Source: a bacterium (GTDB taxonomy: Bacteria; AUK180). From it: DNA of 62,458 nt. Made by a program: the position numbers and the translations under genes. This document shows, one piece after another, positions 9,168 to 17,818 of the stretch. Each line of letters starts with the position of its first letter. Position 1 is the stretch's first letter. The stretch is from positions 1 through 62,458 of the forward strand of contig JAGLWT010000134.1 in the NCBI GenBank assembly GCA_023133295.1. The letters are read 5' to 3'. The notes under the pieces were generated by a model that made no database searches, was not told where the DNA came from, and saw only the letters and a program-made list of their open reading frames with translations.

Positions 9168-9634
9168 TGAGATTAAATGATCTGAGAATATCAGAAAATT
9201 CAAGGAAAAAAAGAAAAAGAATAGGCCGTGGAACATCATCCGGTCACGGAAAAACGGCAGGCAGAGGCCATAAGGGCCAGAAGTCAAGAACCGGTTATAA
9301 AAGTAAGGCGGGCTATGAAGGCGGACAGATGCCGATTCAGCGTAAGGTGCCGAAGAGAGGTATGTCTAAGGGTTCAAAACAGAATATGATGAGAAATTTG
9401 AAGAGAGACTATGTGATAATGAAGGTCTCCTTCTTCAATAGATTTGATGAAGGGACAGTAATCTCAGAAGAGCTGCTTCTGTCAAAATCTCTCATCAAAC
9501 CGTCTGCATTAAAAAGGATAAAGATACTTTCCGATAAGAAGCTGGAAAAGAAACTGGAATTCACCAATGAATTCGCCTTTTCAAAAAACGCTTTGAAGGA
9601 AGTTATCGACAAGGGTGGAAATGTCCAAGTTTAG
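9167..9634 (+). CDS. rplO: 50S ribosomal protein L15
   Basis: L15 (155 residues), a late-assembly large-subunit protein. It has the glycine-rich [19 protein letters not shown] segment, then [16 protein letters not shown]. Its ATG overlaps the rpmD stop (TAATGA). Precedes secY as in most spc operons. Confidence 0.95.
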   Translation: MRLNDLRISENSRKKRKRIGRGTSSGHGKTAGRGHKGQKSRTGYKSKAGYEGGQMPIQRKVPKRGMSKGSKQNMMRNLKRDYVIMKVSFFNRFDEGTVISEELLLSKSLIKPSALKRIKILSDKKLEKKLEFTNEFAFSKNALKEVIDKGGNVQV

Positions 9635-9646
9635 AAGGAGTAAGTA

Positions 9647-10960
9647 ATGTTAAAGGGATTTGCAAATATATTCAAAGTCAAGGATCTGACCAGAAAACTC
9701 TGGATCACATTCCTTCTTTTGCTGGTTTTCAGATTCGGGAAACATATTCCGGTTCCGGGTGTCAATTCGGATGCCATAATCGAATATATGCAGGCGCAGA
9801 CCCAGGGTACACTGCTTTCCCTATATGATATGTTTACCGGCGGCGCCTTTTCAAGAGTAACTATATTTGCTCTTGGGATCATGCCGTATATTACTTCTTC
9901 GATCATCGTTCAGCTTCTGGTGTATGTTATTCCGGAATTCAAACGCTTACATGATGAAGGCGAGCGCGGCAATAAGGTTTTAACACAATATACGCGTTAC
10001 GGTACTATTCTTATCTGTATCATGCAGTCCCTGGCTTACGCTAAATGGATCAGCGGGCTAAACCTCGGCGGTGTTCAGATAGTGACCATTAATCCCGTTC
10101 TGTTTATGTTCGTAGCGGTGCTTACCTTTACGGCTGGTACCGTCCTGCTTATGTGGGTTGGCGAGACCATTACCGAAATCGGTATAGGGAACGGTATTTC
10201 CCTGATCATTCTGATCGGCATAGTCGCAAGGCTCATACCTTCCATTATTGAGATACAGGCGACAGGGGGGATCGGATTCGCAAAGATACTGCTGCTGATA
10301 TTCATAGTATTGCTGGTCACAGTCGCTGCTATTATGCTTACATTGGGCGCTCGAAAGATCCCGATCATGTATCCAAAGAGGATACAGGGAAGGAGAGTGG
10401 TCCAAGGGGCGAAGAATTATCTGCCATTGAGAGTGAATTCAGCAAGTGTTATTCCCATCATTTTCGCGCAATCCGTTATGATGATCCCCACCTCTCTTGC
10501 AGCGATCGTAAAACATGAGGGCTTTCGGGGTTTTGTAAATACTTACTTTGCCTGGGATAAGCCTCTTTATATTATTATTTTCTTTTTCCTTGTCATCGGC
10601 TTTACCTTCTTTTACACAGCGATCACCTTCAATCCGGATGAGATATCGGATAATCTGAAGAAATACGGCGCTGTTATTCAGAATAAGAGGCCCGGCAAGA
10701 AAACGGCGGCTTTTCTACATACCATTCTAAGCAGGGTTACCTTTATCGGAGCCATGATGCTGGCGATCATCGCTATCTTGCCTACTATTATTACGGCCCT
10801 TTTCCATATTCCGGCTGGATTGTCGATGCTTTTCGGCGGCACATCACTGCTGATCATGGTCGGTGTTGTTCTGGATACCATACAGCAGATCGAAGGGCAA
10901 TTGATAATGAGGCATTATGACGGATTCTCAAAGCGAAGGATAAAATCCAGGCATATGTAA
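9647..10960 (+). CDS. secY: Protein translocase subunit SecY
   Basis: SecY (437 residues), the channel of the Sec translocon in the inner membrane. About ten hydrophobic segments are visible. Diagnostic stretches are GKHIPVPGVNSDAI after TM1, GIMPYITSSIIVQLL, the cytoplasmic loop ending GRRVVQGAKNYLPLRVNSA, and FNPDEISDNLKKYG. It is preceded by GAAGGAG and followed 2 nt later by adk. Full length. Confidence 0.97.
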   Translation: MLKGFANIFKVKDLTRKLWITFLLLLVFRFGKHIPVPGVNSDAIIEYMQAQTQGTLLSLYDMFTGGAFSRVTIFALGIMPYITSSIIVQLLVYVIPEFKRLHDEGERGNKVLTQYTRYGTILICIMQSLAYAKWISGLNLGGVQIVTINPVLFMFVAVLTFTAGTVLLMWVGETITEIGIGNGISLIILIGIVARLIPSIIEIQATGGIGFAKILLLIFIVLLVTVAAIMLTLGARKIPIMYPKRIQGRRVVQGAKNYLPLRVNSASVIPIIFAQSVMMIPTSLAAIVKHEGFRGFVNTYFAWDKPLYIIIFFFLVIGFTFFYTAITFNPDEISDNLKKYGAVIQNKRPGKKTAAFLHTILSRVTFIGAMMLAIIAILPTIITALFHIPAGLSMLFGGTSLLIMVGVVLDTIQQIEGQLIMRHYDGFSKRRIKSRHM

Positions 10961-10962
10961 AT

Positions 10963-11631
10963 ATGGGAAAAGATTGCGGTAAACATCTGATTTTCCTTGG
11001 GCCTCCGGGCTGCGGAAAGGGAACTCAGGCAGGAATGTTGAGCGACAGGTCGGGATTCATGCATTTTTCCACCGGAGATATACTTCGGGAAAGTATAAAG
11101 GATCAGACGCCGTTGGGGATCAAAGTGAAGGCGATACTGGATCACGGTGACCTGGTTTCCGATGATGTCATGAAGGAGATCGTTCTTGAAAAATTCAAGG
11201 CATTGTCCGGGGATGATAAATTTATCCTGGACGGATATCCGCGCACTCTTATTCAAGGAAAAGACCTTCAGGAGATCACGGATATAACCGGGATCGCTAT
11301 TGACCTGGCGGTGTATTTTAACATTCCCGACCAGGCGATCATTGACAGGATCTCCGCCAGAAGGATCTGCTCCAAATGCGGCAAGGTCTATAATTTGAAG
11401 ACATTGCCGTCGAAGCGTGAGGGTTTCTGCGACGATTGCGATATACCATTAATACAAAGGGATGATGATAAGCCCGAAAGAGTAAAGTACCGTCTTGAGG
11501 TTTATAGGGAGCTTACGGAACCTCTCATCTCTTTTTATAAAGATAAAAAACTATTGACTGAAATCAAGGGAAATGATAAAATAGAGTTTATTTACGAAAA
11601 TTTAGTGAAGTTGGTAGTTTTATGCCCCTGA
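10963..11631 (+). CDS. adk: Adenylate kinase, zinc-LID type
   Basis: Adenylate kinase (222 residues) interconverts ATP + AMP and 2 ADP in the cytoplasm. The P-loop GPPGCGKGTQ is at about residues 13-22 and the AMP site DGYPRT is present. The LID carries a four-cysteine site, CSKC and CDDC, marking the zinc-binding form seen in many Gram-positives and some other phyla. The start is 2 nt after the secY stop. The 3' end overlaps map by 10 nt, the usual secY-adk-map order. Confidence 0.95.
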   Translation: MGKDCGKHLIFLGPPGCGKGTQAGMLSDRSGFMHFSTGDILRESIKDQTPLGIKVKAILDHGDLVSDDVMKEIVLEKFKALSGDDKFILDGYPRTLIQGKDLQEITDITGIAIDLAVYFNIPDQAIIDRISARRICSKCGKVYNLKTLPSKREGFCDDCDIPLIQRDDDKPERVKYRLEVYRELTEPLISFYKDKKLLTEIKGNDKIEFIYENLVKLVVLCP

Positions 11632-12368
11632 TAAAAACAGCGCATGAGATCGATCTGATGCGCCATGCGGGGCATATGCTCTTTGAAGTGTTAACAAGTG
11701 CTGAGGCTCTCATAGCGGATGGGATAAGTACCCTTGAATTGGATACTTTCCTCGAGAGTGAAATACTTAAACGCAAGTGCCGCCCAGCCTTTAAAGGCTA
11801 CAACGGATTCCCGGCAACTGCGTGTATTTCCATTAACGAGGAAGTAGTTCACGGGATACCTACTTCCAATAGAAAGCTTAAGTCCGGACAGCTACTGAAG
11901 ATAGATCTGGGGTTGGTGTATCAGGAAATTTATAGTGATATGGCGCGCTCCTACCTTATTGACAGTGATGACCGGGACAAGCTGCGGCTGATCCGTACTG
12001 CCAGAGAATGCTGCGAAAAAGGCGGCGAACTGGCAAGGGACGGAATGAAGCTTGGGACCCTTGGCAATGAGATACAAAAGATCGCTGAAGATGAAGGATA
12101 CAGCGTGGTCAGGGATTATGTCGGACACGGCATCGGACGCGCGCTTCACGAGGACCCTCAAGTGCCTAATTACGGCTTGACGGGAACAGGTTTCCTTTTG
12201 AAAAAAGGGATGGTGATCTGCATTGAACCTATGGTGAATGAAGGGACCTTTGAGGTCCGGACAAAAAAGGACGGATGGACCGTTGTCACCAAGGATGAGA
12301 AGCAGTCTGCTCATTGGGAGAATATGTACCTGGTGGGAGACGAAAAAGGTGAAAGATTGACTGTATGA
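11622..12368 (+). CDS. map: Methionine aminopeptidase, type I
   Basis: MetAP (248 residues) removes the initiator methionine. Metal ligands are visible in order: Asp in KIDLG, Asp in YSDMARS, His in GHGIG, Glu in CIEPM and a final Glu in AHWENM. The pattern near the N-terminus (AFKGYNGFPATACISINEEVVHGIP) is typical. It overlaps adk at its 5' end and infA at its 3' end by 4 nt. The last motif is usually SAQFEHT; here it is SAHWENM, with the ligand Glu kept. Confidence 0.95.
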   Translation: MPLIKTAHEIDLMRHAGHMLFEVLTSAEALIADGISTLELDTFLESEILKRKCRPAFKGYNGFPATACISINEEVVHGIPTSNRKLKSGQLLKIDLGLVYQEIYSDMARSYLIDSDDRDKLRLIRTARECCEKGGELARDGMKLGTLGNEIQKIAEDEGYSVVRDYVGHGIGRALHEDPQVPNYGLTGTGFLLKKGMVICIEPMVNEGTFEVRTKKDGWTVVTKDEKQSAHWENMYLVGDEKGERLTV

Positions 12369-12595
12369 TGAGTAAAATGGACGACAACAAATTTTCCATG
12401 AACGGGGAAGTTGTAAGGCAGCTGCCCAATACCGTTTTCAAGGTTAAACTTGAGAACGGCGTGGTTATAGAATGTACCATTTCCGGGAAGATGAGGCTAT
12501 ATTATATTAAGCTGAACCCCGGTGATAAGGTCATCGTTGAAATAAGCAAATACGACGTGACCAAGGGAAGAATTATCAGGAGAGGAATAAGATGA
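12365..12595 (+). CDS. infA: Translation initiation factor IF-1
   Basis: IF-1 (up to 76 residues) is an OB-fold protein that occupies the ribosomal A site during initiation. It shows [35 protein letters not shown], the core of the family. The ATG overlaps the map stop; in-frame ATGs at 12368 and 12377 are alternative starts. It overlaps rpmJ by 4 nt (ATGA). Confidence 0.94.
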   Translation: MMSKMDDNKFSMNGEVVRQLPNTVFKVKLENGVVIECTISGKMRLYYIKLNPGDKVIVEISKYDVTKGRIIRRGIR

Positions 12596-12708
12596 AGGTT
12601 AGAGCTTCAGTAAAAAAAATGTGCGAATACTGCAAAATAATCAAACGGAACAAGACCGTAATGGTCTTATGCTCCAGAGATCCAAAGCATAAGCAGAGAC
12701 AAGGATAA
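12592..12708 (+). CDS. rpmJ: 50S ribosomal protein L36, zinc-binding type
   Basis: L36, the smallest large-subunit protein: 38 codons starting [14 protein letters not shown] and ending KHKQRQG. Zinc ligands C11, C14, C27 and H33 are all present, so it is the C+ form. The start overlaps the infA stop. AGGAGAGGAA lies upstream. Confidence 0.95.
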   Translation: MKVRASVKKMCEYCKIIKRNKTVMVLCSRDPKHKQRQG

Positions 12709-12720
12709 TAGGAGGCTGAT

Positions 12721-13089
12721 GTGGCGAGAATTGTAGGAGTTGATATTCCGAAAAACAAGAAGGTGACCATTGGTTTGACCTATCTGTTCGGTATTGGTTT
12801 GACATCCGCTAAGAAGATCGTGGCCGAAAGCGGCATTGATCCGGAAAAGCGTATCAAGGACTTGGATGAGAAAGAAGTCCAGAAGATAAGAAAGATCATC
12901 GAAGGAAAATACAAGGTCGAGGGTGATCTCAGAACCGAGGTTCAGATGAATATAAGAAGGCTCAAGGACATCGGATGCTATAGAGGCATCCGTCATATCA
13001 GGAATATGCCCTTGAGAGGACAGAACACTCAGTCCAATGCCAGATCCCATAAGGGGCCAAGACCTCCTATCGGTGGTAGGAAAAAGTAG
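12721..13089 (+). CDS. rpsM: 30S ribosomal protein S13
   Basis: S13 (122 residues) bridges the subunits from the small-subunit head. It starts with GTG after AGGAGG. It contains ARIVGVDIPKNKKV, a helix-two-turn-helix region around YRGIRHIRNMPLRGQNT, and a basic C-terminal tail. First gene of the alpha-operon part. Confidence 0.95.
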   Translation: MARIVGVDIPKNKKVTIGLTYLFGIGLTSAKKIVAESGIDPEKRIKDLDEKEVQKIRKIIEGKYKVEGDLRTEVQMNIRRLKDIGCYRGIRHIRNMPLRGQNTQSNARSHKGPRPPIGGRKK

Positions 13090-13108
13090 GGACAATAGGA
13101 GCTAAGAG

Positions 13109-13507
13109 ATGGCAAAAGTAAAAAAGAAAACAGAAAGAAAAGTTAAGAAGCATCAGAAGTTGAACGAGGGTATATTTCATATACAATCCACCTTCAACAA
13201 TACGATAATTACCCTGACCGATGGCGACGGAAATACATTGAACTGGTGCTCCGCTGGCGGCGTGGGATTCAGGGGATCCAAGAAAAGCACACCTTATGCA
13301 GCCGGCAAAGCAGCGGAAAAAGTCGCGAAATTCGCAATTGATACCTTGGGAATGAACAAGGCGAATATCTTTGTGAAGGGCCCCGGTTCAGGAAGGGATA
13401 CCGCGATCAGATCAATTGCTTCAGCAGGGATCAGCATTGGGTATATCGAGGATATTACACCGGTACCCCATAATGGTTGTAAGCCCCGTAAAAGAAGAAG
13501 AGTTTAG
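13109..13507 (+). CDS. rpsK: 30S ribosomal protein S11
   Basis: S11 (132 residues), on the platform near the mRNA exit. It has [20 protein letters not shown] residues (here [11 protein letters not shown]), [14 protein letters not shown], and the C-terminal [15 protein letters not shown] signature. Normal length. Confidence 0.95.
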   Translation: MAKVKKKTERKVKKHQKLNEGIFHIQSTFNNTIITLTDGDGNTLNWCSAGGVGFRGSKKSTPYAAGKAAEKVAKFAIDTLGMNKANIFVKGPGSGRDTAIRSIASAGISIGYIEDITPVPHNGCKPRKRRRV

Positions 13508-13517
13508 GGAGTACAAT

Positions 13518-14174
13518 ATGTCAAAATATACAGGACCAAAATGTAGATTGTGCCGAAGAGAGCAGGAAAAGTTATACCTCAAAGGCGATAGATGCAAAAC
13601 GGATAGATGTCCGTTAGAGGCCTCCAGAGGGAAAAGAGCCAAAGGTGTTCCCGGCGCAGGCAGAAAGTTCAGAAGACGCCTTACCGATTTCGGCGTGCAG
13701 TTAAGAGAAAAGCAAAAATTAAGAAGATACTATCTCATTACAGAAAAACAATTTTCCAATTATGTCAAGAAAGCCGGTTCTATGAAGGGAACAAAGAGCT
13801 CTAACCTCTTTAAACTCCTTGAGAGCCGCCTTGATATGGTTATTTTCCGCCTTGGAATAGGAAGATCCAAAATGGAAGCAAGGCAGCTTGTTACACACGG
13901 ATTTTTTACGGTAAACCAAAGAAGAGCCGATATCGCCTCTTTCCTGGTCAAACAAGGAGATGTAATAGAGTTCAAAAAGAATGTTCTTGATAAGCATCCC
14001 GCTTTGAAGGAAAGATTGGATGAAGTTGATCCCGGTAAAGCTCCGGCATGGCTGAAGTTTAACAAGGATCTGATGATCGCCGAGGTCGTTGAGGCTCCTA
14101 AAGGTGAAGACATCAAGTCAATGTATTTCACAGAGCTCAAAGAGAATCTGGTAATAGAATACTACTCGAGATAA
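13518..14174 (+). CDS. rpsD: 30S ribosomal protein S4, zinc-finger type
   Basis: S4 (218 residues), a primary 16S rRNA binder. The N-terminus holds CRLC and two further cysteines at about residues 26 and 31, a C+ zinc site. An S4 RNA-binding domain follows (LESRLDMVIFRLGIGRSKMEARQLVTHGFFTVN). An in-frame frame extends upstream into rpsK, but the ATG at 13518, with AGGGAG before it, gives the standard start. Confidence 0.95.
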   Translation: MSKYTGPKCRLCRREQEKLYLKGDRCKTDRCPLEASRGKRAKGVPGAGRKFRRRLTDFGVQLREKQKLRRYYLITEKQFSNYVKKAGSMKGTKSSNLFKLLESRLDMVIFRLGIGRSKMEARQLVTHGFFTVNQRRADIASFLVKQGDVIEFKKNVLDKHPALKERLDEVDPGKAPAWLKFNKDLMIAEVVEAPKGEDIKSMYFTELKENLVIEYYSR

Positions 14175-14189
14175 TAGGGGAACAATATT

Positions 14190-15167
14190 ATGGTAATGAA
14201 CTGGGAATTAATTCAAAAACCTAATGGGTTTAAGATCGAAGAAAATAAGTCAAAAGAAGGCTACATCAAGGTATCGGTTGAGCCTTTGATGAGAGGATAT
14301 GGGAATACCGTAGGAAATACAGTAAGAAGGATACTCATGTCTTCAATAGAAGGCTCTGCTGTTTACGGATTCAAGCTTGAAGGATTTGAACACCCTCTTT
14401 CCACAATGGAAGGAGTGCTCCATGACGCTACACAGATCATGCTGAATCTGAAATCAATAAGGCTTTCCATCCTGGAAGATGATGTTGAGGTCAATATCAA
14501 GAAATCGGGACCATGTGTTGTTACTGCGGCTGATATCGCGAAAAACGATTCTGCCGTTAAGGTGATCAACAAAGATCAGCTTATCCTGGAAGTAACCGGT
14601 GATGTTGATGTCGACCTAAATGTGTATATCAAGCGCGGCGTGGGCTATCAATTGTCCGATCAGATGAATACAGATGATAAACCGGTCGGGTTTATTCCCA
14701 CCGATGCGCTTTTTTCTCCTGTTACCAAGGTCAAATATGAAGTTGTTGAAGATATCAGGTACAAAGCAGAAAGAAATTATGAAAAGGTCCTTATGGAGAT
14801 CTGGCACGACACCACTGTTGACGGTGAGAATTTTCTCCCCTATGCCAGCAAGATCGCAAAGGATATTTTTGCCGCCTTGGTGAATTTTGATGAGGATGTT
14901 GATTCTGTGGGTAACGGTAATAAGGATGAAGATAAAGATCCTATAGAAAAGTTATTGGATTGCGACATTGAAGAACTTGAATTTTCAAAACGCCCCGCTA
15001 ATTGTCTCAGGTCCGCAAATATAAGAAAAGTAAAACAACTTGTGACCATGGGCCGCGATGAACTCATGAAAATGAAGAATCTTGGTTCAAAATCACTGCT
15101 GGAACTTGAGGAAAAATTGAAACAAAGAGGGCTTTACCTCGGAATGAACATTAAGAAAAAAGGATAA
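14190..15167 (+). CDS. rpoA: RNA polymerase alpha subunit
   Basis: The alpha subunit (325 residues) starts RNA polymerase assembly and contacts promoters and activators. The N-terminal domain has GNTVGNTVRRILMSSIEGSAV. The C-terminal domain after an acidic linker (about residues 235-250) contains RSANIRKVKQLVTMGRDELMKMKNLG, the helix-hairpin-helix that binds UP elements. The ATG at 14190 is used; 14196 is a possible alternative. Confidence 0.96.
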   Translation: MVMNWELIQKPNGFKIEENKSKEGYIKVSVEPLMRGYGNTVGNTVRRILMSSIEGSAVYGFKLEGFEHPLSTMEGVLHDATQIMLNLKSIRLSILEDDVEVNIKKSGPCVVTAADIAKNDSAVKVINKDQLILEVTGDVDVDLNVYIKRGVGYQLSDQMNTDDKPVGFIPTDALFSPVTKVKYEVVEDIRYKAERNYEKVLMEIWHDTTVDGENFLPYASKIAKDIFAALVNFDEDVDSVGNGNKDEDKDPIEKLLDCDIEELEFSKRPANCLRSANIRKVKQLVTMGRDELMKMKNLGSKSLLELEEKLKQRGLYLGMNIKKKG

Positions 15168-15172
15168 TTAAG

Positions 15173-15898
15173 ATGAGACATAGAAAAAACGTCGTAAAAT
15201 TGGGAAGAACAGCTGCGCACAGAAAGGCCCTTATGAGGAATCTTCTGGACAGCTTGATCCTGAACAGTAGAATGGAAACAACGGTAGTCAAAGCGAAGGA
15301 ACTTAAAAGATATGCTGATAATTTTTTCTCAAAGGCAAGAAAGAACGATCTTCCCGCTAAAAAGAGAGCGATCAAATTCTTGAGAACCAAAGAAGCTTTC
15401 CTGAAATTATTTACCGATGATTTCATTGATTTTCTTAATTCCAGAAATGGCGGCTATGTCCGGGTTATCAGGACCGGCATTCGCGCAGGTGACGCCGCTC
15501 CGTTGGCTATAATTGAGCTTACGGGAAAGTATGAACCTAAAAAGAAGGAAAAAGCTCCGCATGTCGAGACCAAGAAAGTTCAGCCGAAAGAAGTAAAAAA
15601 AGAAGAAGTCAAAGCAGAGAAGGAAGAAGCAGTGGAAGCAACTGCGGCCGTCAGTGCTGAAGAAAAAGTAGAAGCGCAGCCCGTAGTTGAGAAAACAGAG
15701 GAAAAACCAGCGGAAAAAGTAGAGCAGCAGGCACCGGTTGTTGAAGGAAAGGTGGATGCTCCCGTTGAGGAGAAAAAGGAAGCTGTTTCGAAACCTGAAG
15801 ACACCCCCGTCAGCGCTGAGAGTTCAGAGAAAGCTCCTGTGGAAGAGAAAAAAGAAGAACAACCCTCCGAGCCCGCTCCAGAAGACAAGAAAGAATAA
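15173..15898 (+). CDS. rplQ: 50S ribosomal protein L17 with a long Glu/Lys/Pro/Val-rich C-terminal tail
   Basis: L17 (241 residues, about twice the usual length). The first ~120 residues are canonical: LGRTAAHRKALMRNLLDSLI and GYVRVIRTGIRAGDAAPLAIIEL. From about residue 123 the frame continues through ~115 residues dominated by E, K, P, A and V, with many EKKE and APVEEK-like repeats. The tail is likely disordered. A comparable basic tail is on L30 in this operon. Function of the tail is unknown. Confidence 0.92.
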   Translation: MRHRKNVVKLGRTAAHRKALMRNLLDSLILNSRMETTVVKAKELKRYADNFFSKARKNDLPAKKRAIKFLRTKEAFLKLFTDDFIDFLNSRNGGYVRVIRTGIRAGDAAPLAIIELTGKYEPKKKEKAPHVETKKVQPKEVKKEEVKAEKEEAVEATAAVSAEEKVEAQPVVEKTEEKPAEKVEQQAPVVEGKVDAPVEEKKEAVSKPEDTPVSAESSEKAPVEEKKEEQPSEPAPEDKKE

Positions 15899-15904
15899 AT
15901 TCAA

Positions 15905-17110
15905 ATGCACGATATTTCTGTTATTGAAAAGTTGGCGTCCACCACGGATAGCCGGATCATTCAGATCATATTAGATGGCGTAGGGGATATTTATAATAAC
16001 AATACACCTTCACCCCTGGAGAAAGCTCAGACCCCGAACTTGGATAAACTCGCAAGAGCGTCCTCTCTGGGCTTAGCCGACCCGATCTTTCCCGGTATTA
16101 CTCCGGGCAGCGGCCCGGGGCATTTGTCCCTTTTCGGCTATGACCCTTTGAAGTTCAATATCGGCAGAGGCGTTCTGGAAGCATTGGGAATTGACCTTAA
16201 ATTGAGAGACAATGGGATGTACGCAAGGGGAAATTTCTGTACACTGGATAAGAACAATGTTATTCTTGACCGCCGCGCAGGAAGGATCTCTACCGATATC
16301 AACCGGACCGTCTGTGAGAAGATCAATGCGGGATTGAAAAATTTTAAAGAGATCCCGGCCAAAGTATACCCTGTGAAGGAACACCGTTTCGTCGTGGAAT
16401 TCCTCGGAGAGGAACTTGTCCCTAATATCCTGGATGCTGATGCGCAAAAGGTCGGCTTACCTTACAAATATGCCGAAGCGGATACTGACACAGCTATAAA
16501 AACCACAGAAAAAGTCAATAAGTTCATCGACCATGTCCTGGAGATCCTAAAGGGTGACGAGGTAAACGGAATACTCTTGAGAGGCTTTGCCAAGGATCCC
16601 GGTCTTGACAATATGGAGAAGCGTTTTTCGCTCCGTCCCGCCGCAGTCGCGCAGTACCCGATGTACAGAGGCCTTGCCAGCTTGGTTGGCATGACCCTTT
16701 TGAATGTCGGAGAGAAGATGGAAGATATTCCAGCGGCCTTGGAGCGCAACTGGGCTTCTGATCATGATTATTACTTTCTTCACATTAAGAAGACAGATTC
16801 TTACGGAGAAGACGGAAATTATGACGGGAAAGTCCATGTTATCGAAGAATTCGACAAGATACTTCCAAGGATACTGGCTCTTAACCCGGATGCCTTGCTC
16901 ATTACAGGGGATCATTCGACCCCATGTATGATGAAGGCCCATTCTTGGCACCCCGTCCCGCTTCTGCTGCATTCGGAATTTGCGAGAACGGACGATCTGC
17001 CGTTTACAGAGAAAAATTGCAAAAACGGTTCATTATCGAGAATAAACGCATTATATGAGATCCCCCTGCTTCTTGCCCATTCCGGGAAATTGGCAAAATA
17101 CGGGGCTTAG
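15905..17110 (+). CDS. apgM: 2,3-bisphosphoglycerate-independent phosphoglycerate mutase, archaeal (ApgM) type
   Basis: This enzyme (401 residues) interconverts 3- and 2-phosphoglycerate in glycolysis using a metal-bound serine. It belongs to the alkaline phosphatase superfamily. Visible motifs are IILDGVGD near the start, PGITPGSGPGHLSLFGYDP around the nucleophile region, NIGRGVLEALG, DRRAGRISTD, and the C-terminal metal-binding TGDHSTP and HSWHPVPLLL. The pattern matches the archaeal-type family rather than GpmI. It starts 6 nt after rplQ, so it is probably co-transcribed with the ribosomal genes. That is unusual company but plausible as growth-linked control. Confidence 0.9.
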   Translation: MHDISVIEKLASTTDSRIIQIILDGVGDIYNNNTPSPLEKAQTPNLDKLARASSLGLADPIFPGITPGSGPGHLSLFGYDPLKFNIGRGVLEALGIDLKLRDNGMYARGNFCTLDKNNVILDRRAGRISTDINRTVCEKINAGLKNFKEIPAKVYPVKEHRFVVEFLGEELVPNILDADAQKVGLPYKYAEADTDTAIKTTEKVNKFIDHVLEILKGDEVNGILLRGFAKDPGLDNMEKRFSLRPAAVAQYPMYRGLASLVGMTLLNVGEKMEDIPAALERNWASDHDYYFLHIKKTDSYGEDGNYDGKVHVIEEFDKILPRILALNPDALLITGDHSTPCMMKAHSWHPVPLLLHSEFARTDDLPFTEKNCKNGSLSRINALYEIPLLLAHSGKLAKYGA

Positions 17111-17125
17111 GCCGCTGGCCTTTTT
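17109..17125 (+). terminator. Short intrinsic terminator after apgM
   Basis: AGGCC (17109-17113), loop GCT, GGCCT (17117-17121), then a T run to 17125. The stem begins inside the apgM stop codon. It is the only clear hairpin-T signal in the first 17 kb and probably ends the ribosomal superoperon, perhaps incompletely, as the stem has only 5 pairs. Confidence 0.6.
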
Positions 17126-17137
17126 CATCATAGTGAG

Positions 17138-17818
17138 ATGATGGGGTTGATAAGTGATCTGAATAAGAACACTAAGAGGGAATTGTATTTCACATCATCT
17201 ATCATTGACAAGGTTTCATTAGAGATAAAAAACACTATTCTAGCGCATTCTCCTGACAGGTCCGCATTGTTGCAAATGGATAGTTCCGCCCTGCTCATTG
17301 TGGATATGCAGGAATATTTTTTTTCACCAGATTCCCATGCCTTTATCCCTTCCGCCCCATCAATTATTTCTAAAGTAAGGGATCTTATTGAATATTATAA
17401 AGAGCATTCGCTTCCGATCATTCTTACAAAACACATTGAAGACAACGGCATCAATATGGGGAAATGGTGGCGAAGAAAGATGGATGATGCTTCATCGGCT
17501 TTCATATCCGAAATATCTGAGATCAGCAAGGCGGATATCCCATTAATGCACATTATACACAAGAGCACTTACGACCCGTTCTATAATACTGATCTGGAAA
17601 AAATATTGAGAGCAGCTGATGTCACTCAATTGGTGATCTGCGGAGTAATGACGAACCTCTGCGTGGAGCAGTCGGCGCGTTCAGCATTTATACGGGATAT
17701 TCTTCCCGTTATTCCGATAGATACCACAGCGGCATATACGAGAAAATTACATGAGAGCACCTTGAAAAATGCCTCATTCGCCTTCGGTTTAACACCTCTT
17801 TCAAAGGAGCTCCTATGA
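17138..17818 (+). CDS. Isochorismatase/nicotinamidase-family cysteine hydrolase
   Basis: A 226-residue cysteine hydrolase of the isochorismatase superfamily. The triad can be read off: D56 in LLIVDMQ, K142 in HKSTYDPF and C175 in MTNLCVEQSAR. The family includes isochorismatases, nicotinamidases and N-carbamoyl hydrolases; the substrate cannot be told here. About 45 residues precede the catalytic domain, which is longer than usual. The ATG at 17138 has only a weak ribosome binding site, so a shorter start is possible. The stop overlaps the next gene's ATG by 4 nt, so it forms a coupled operon with the flavoprotein and the radical SAM gene. Confidence 0.8.
   Translation: MMGLISDLNKNTKRELYFTSSIIDKVSLEIKNTILAHSPDRSALLQMDSSALLIVDMQEYFFSPDSHAFIPSAPSIISKVRDLIEYYKEHSLPIILTKHIEDNGINMGKWWRRKMDDASSAFISEISEISKADIPLMHIIHKSTYDPFYNTDLEKILRAADVTQLVICGVMTNLCVEQSARSAFIRDILPVIPIDTTAAYTRKLHESTLKNASFAFGLTPLSKELL

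Noticed and set aside
45..15888. Many long minus-strand frames across the ribosomal operon
   Set aside because: They are antisense to highly conserved genes, have no ribosome binding sites or domains, and reflect codon bias of the real strand.
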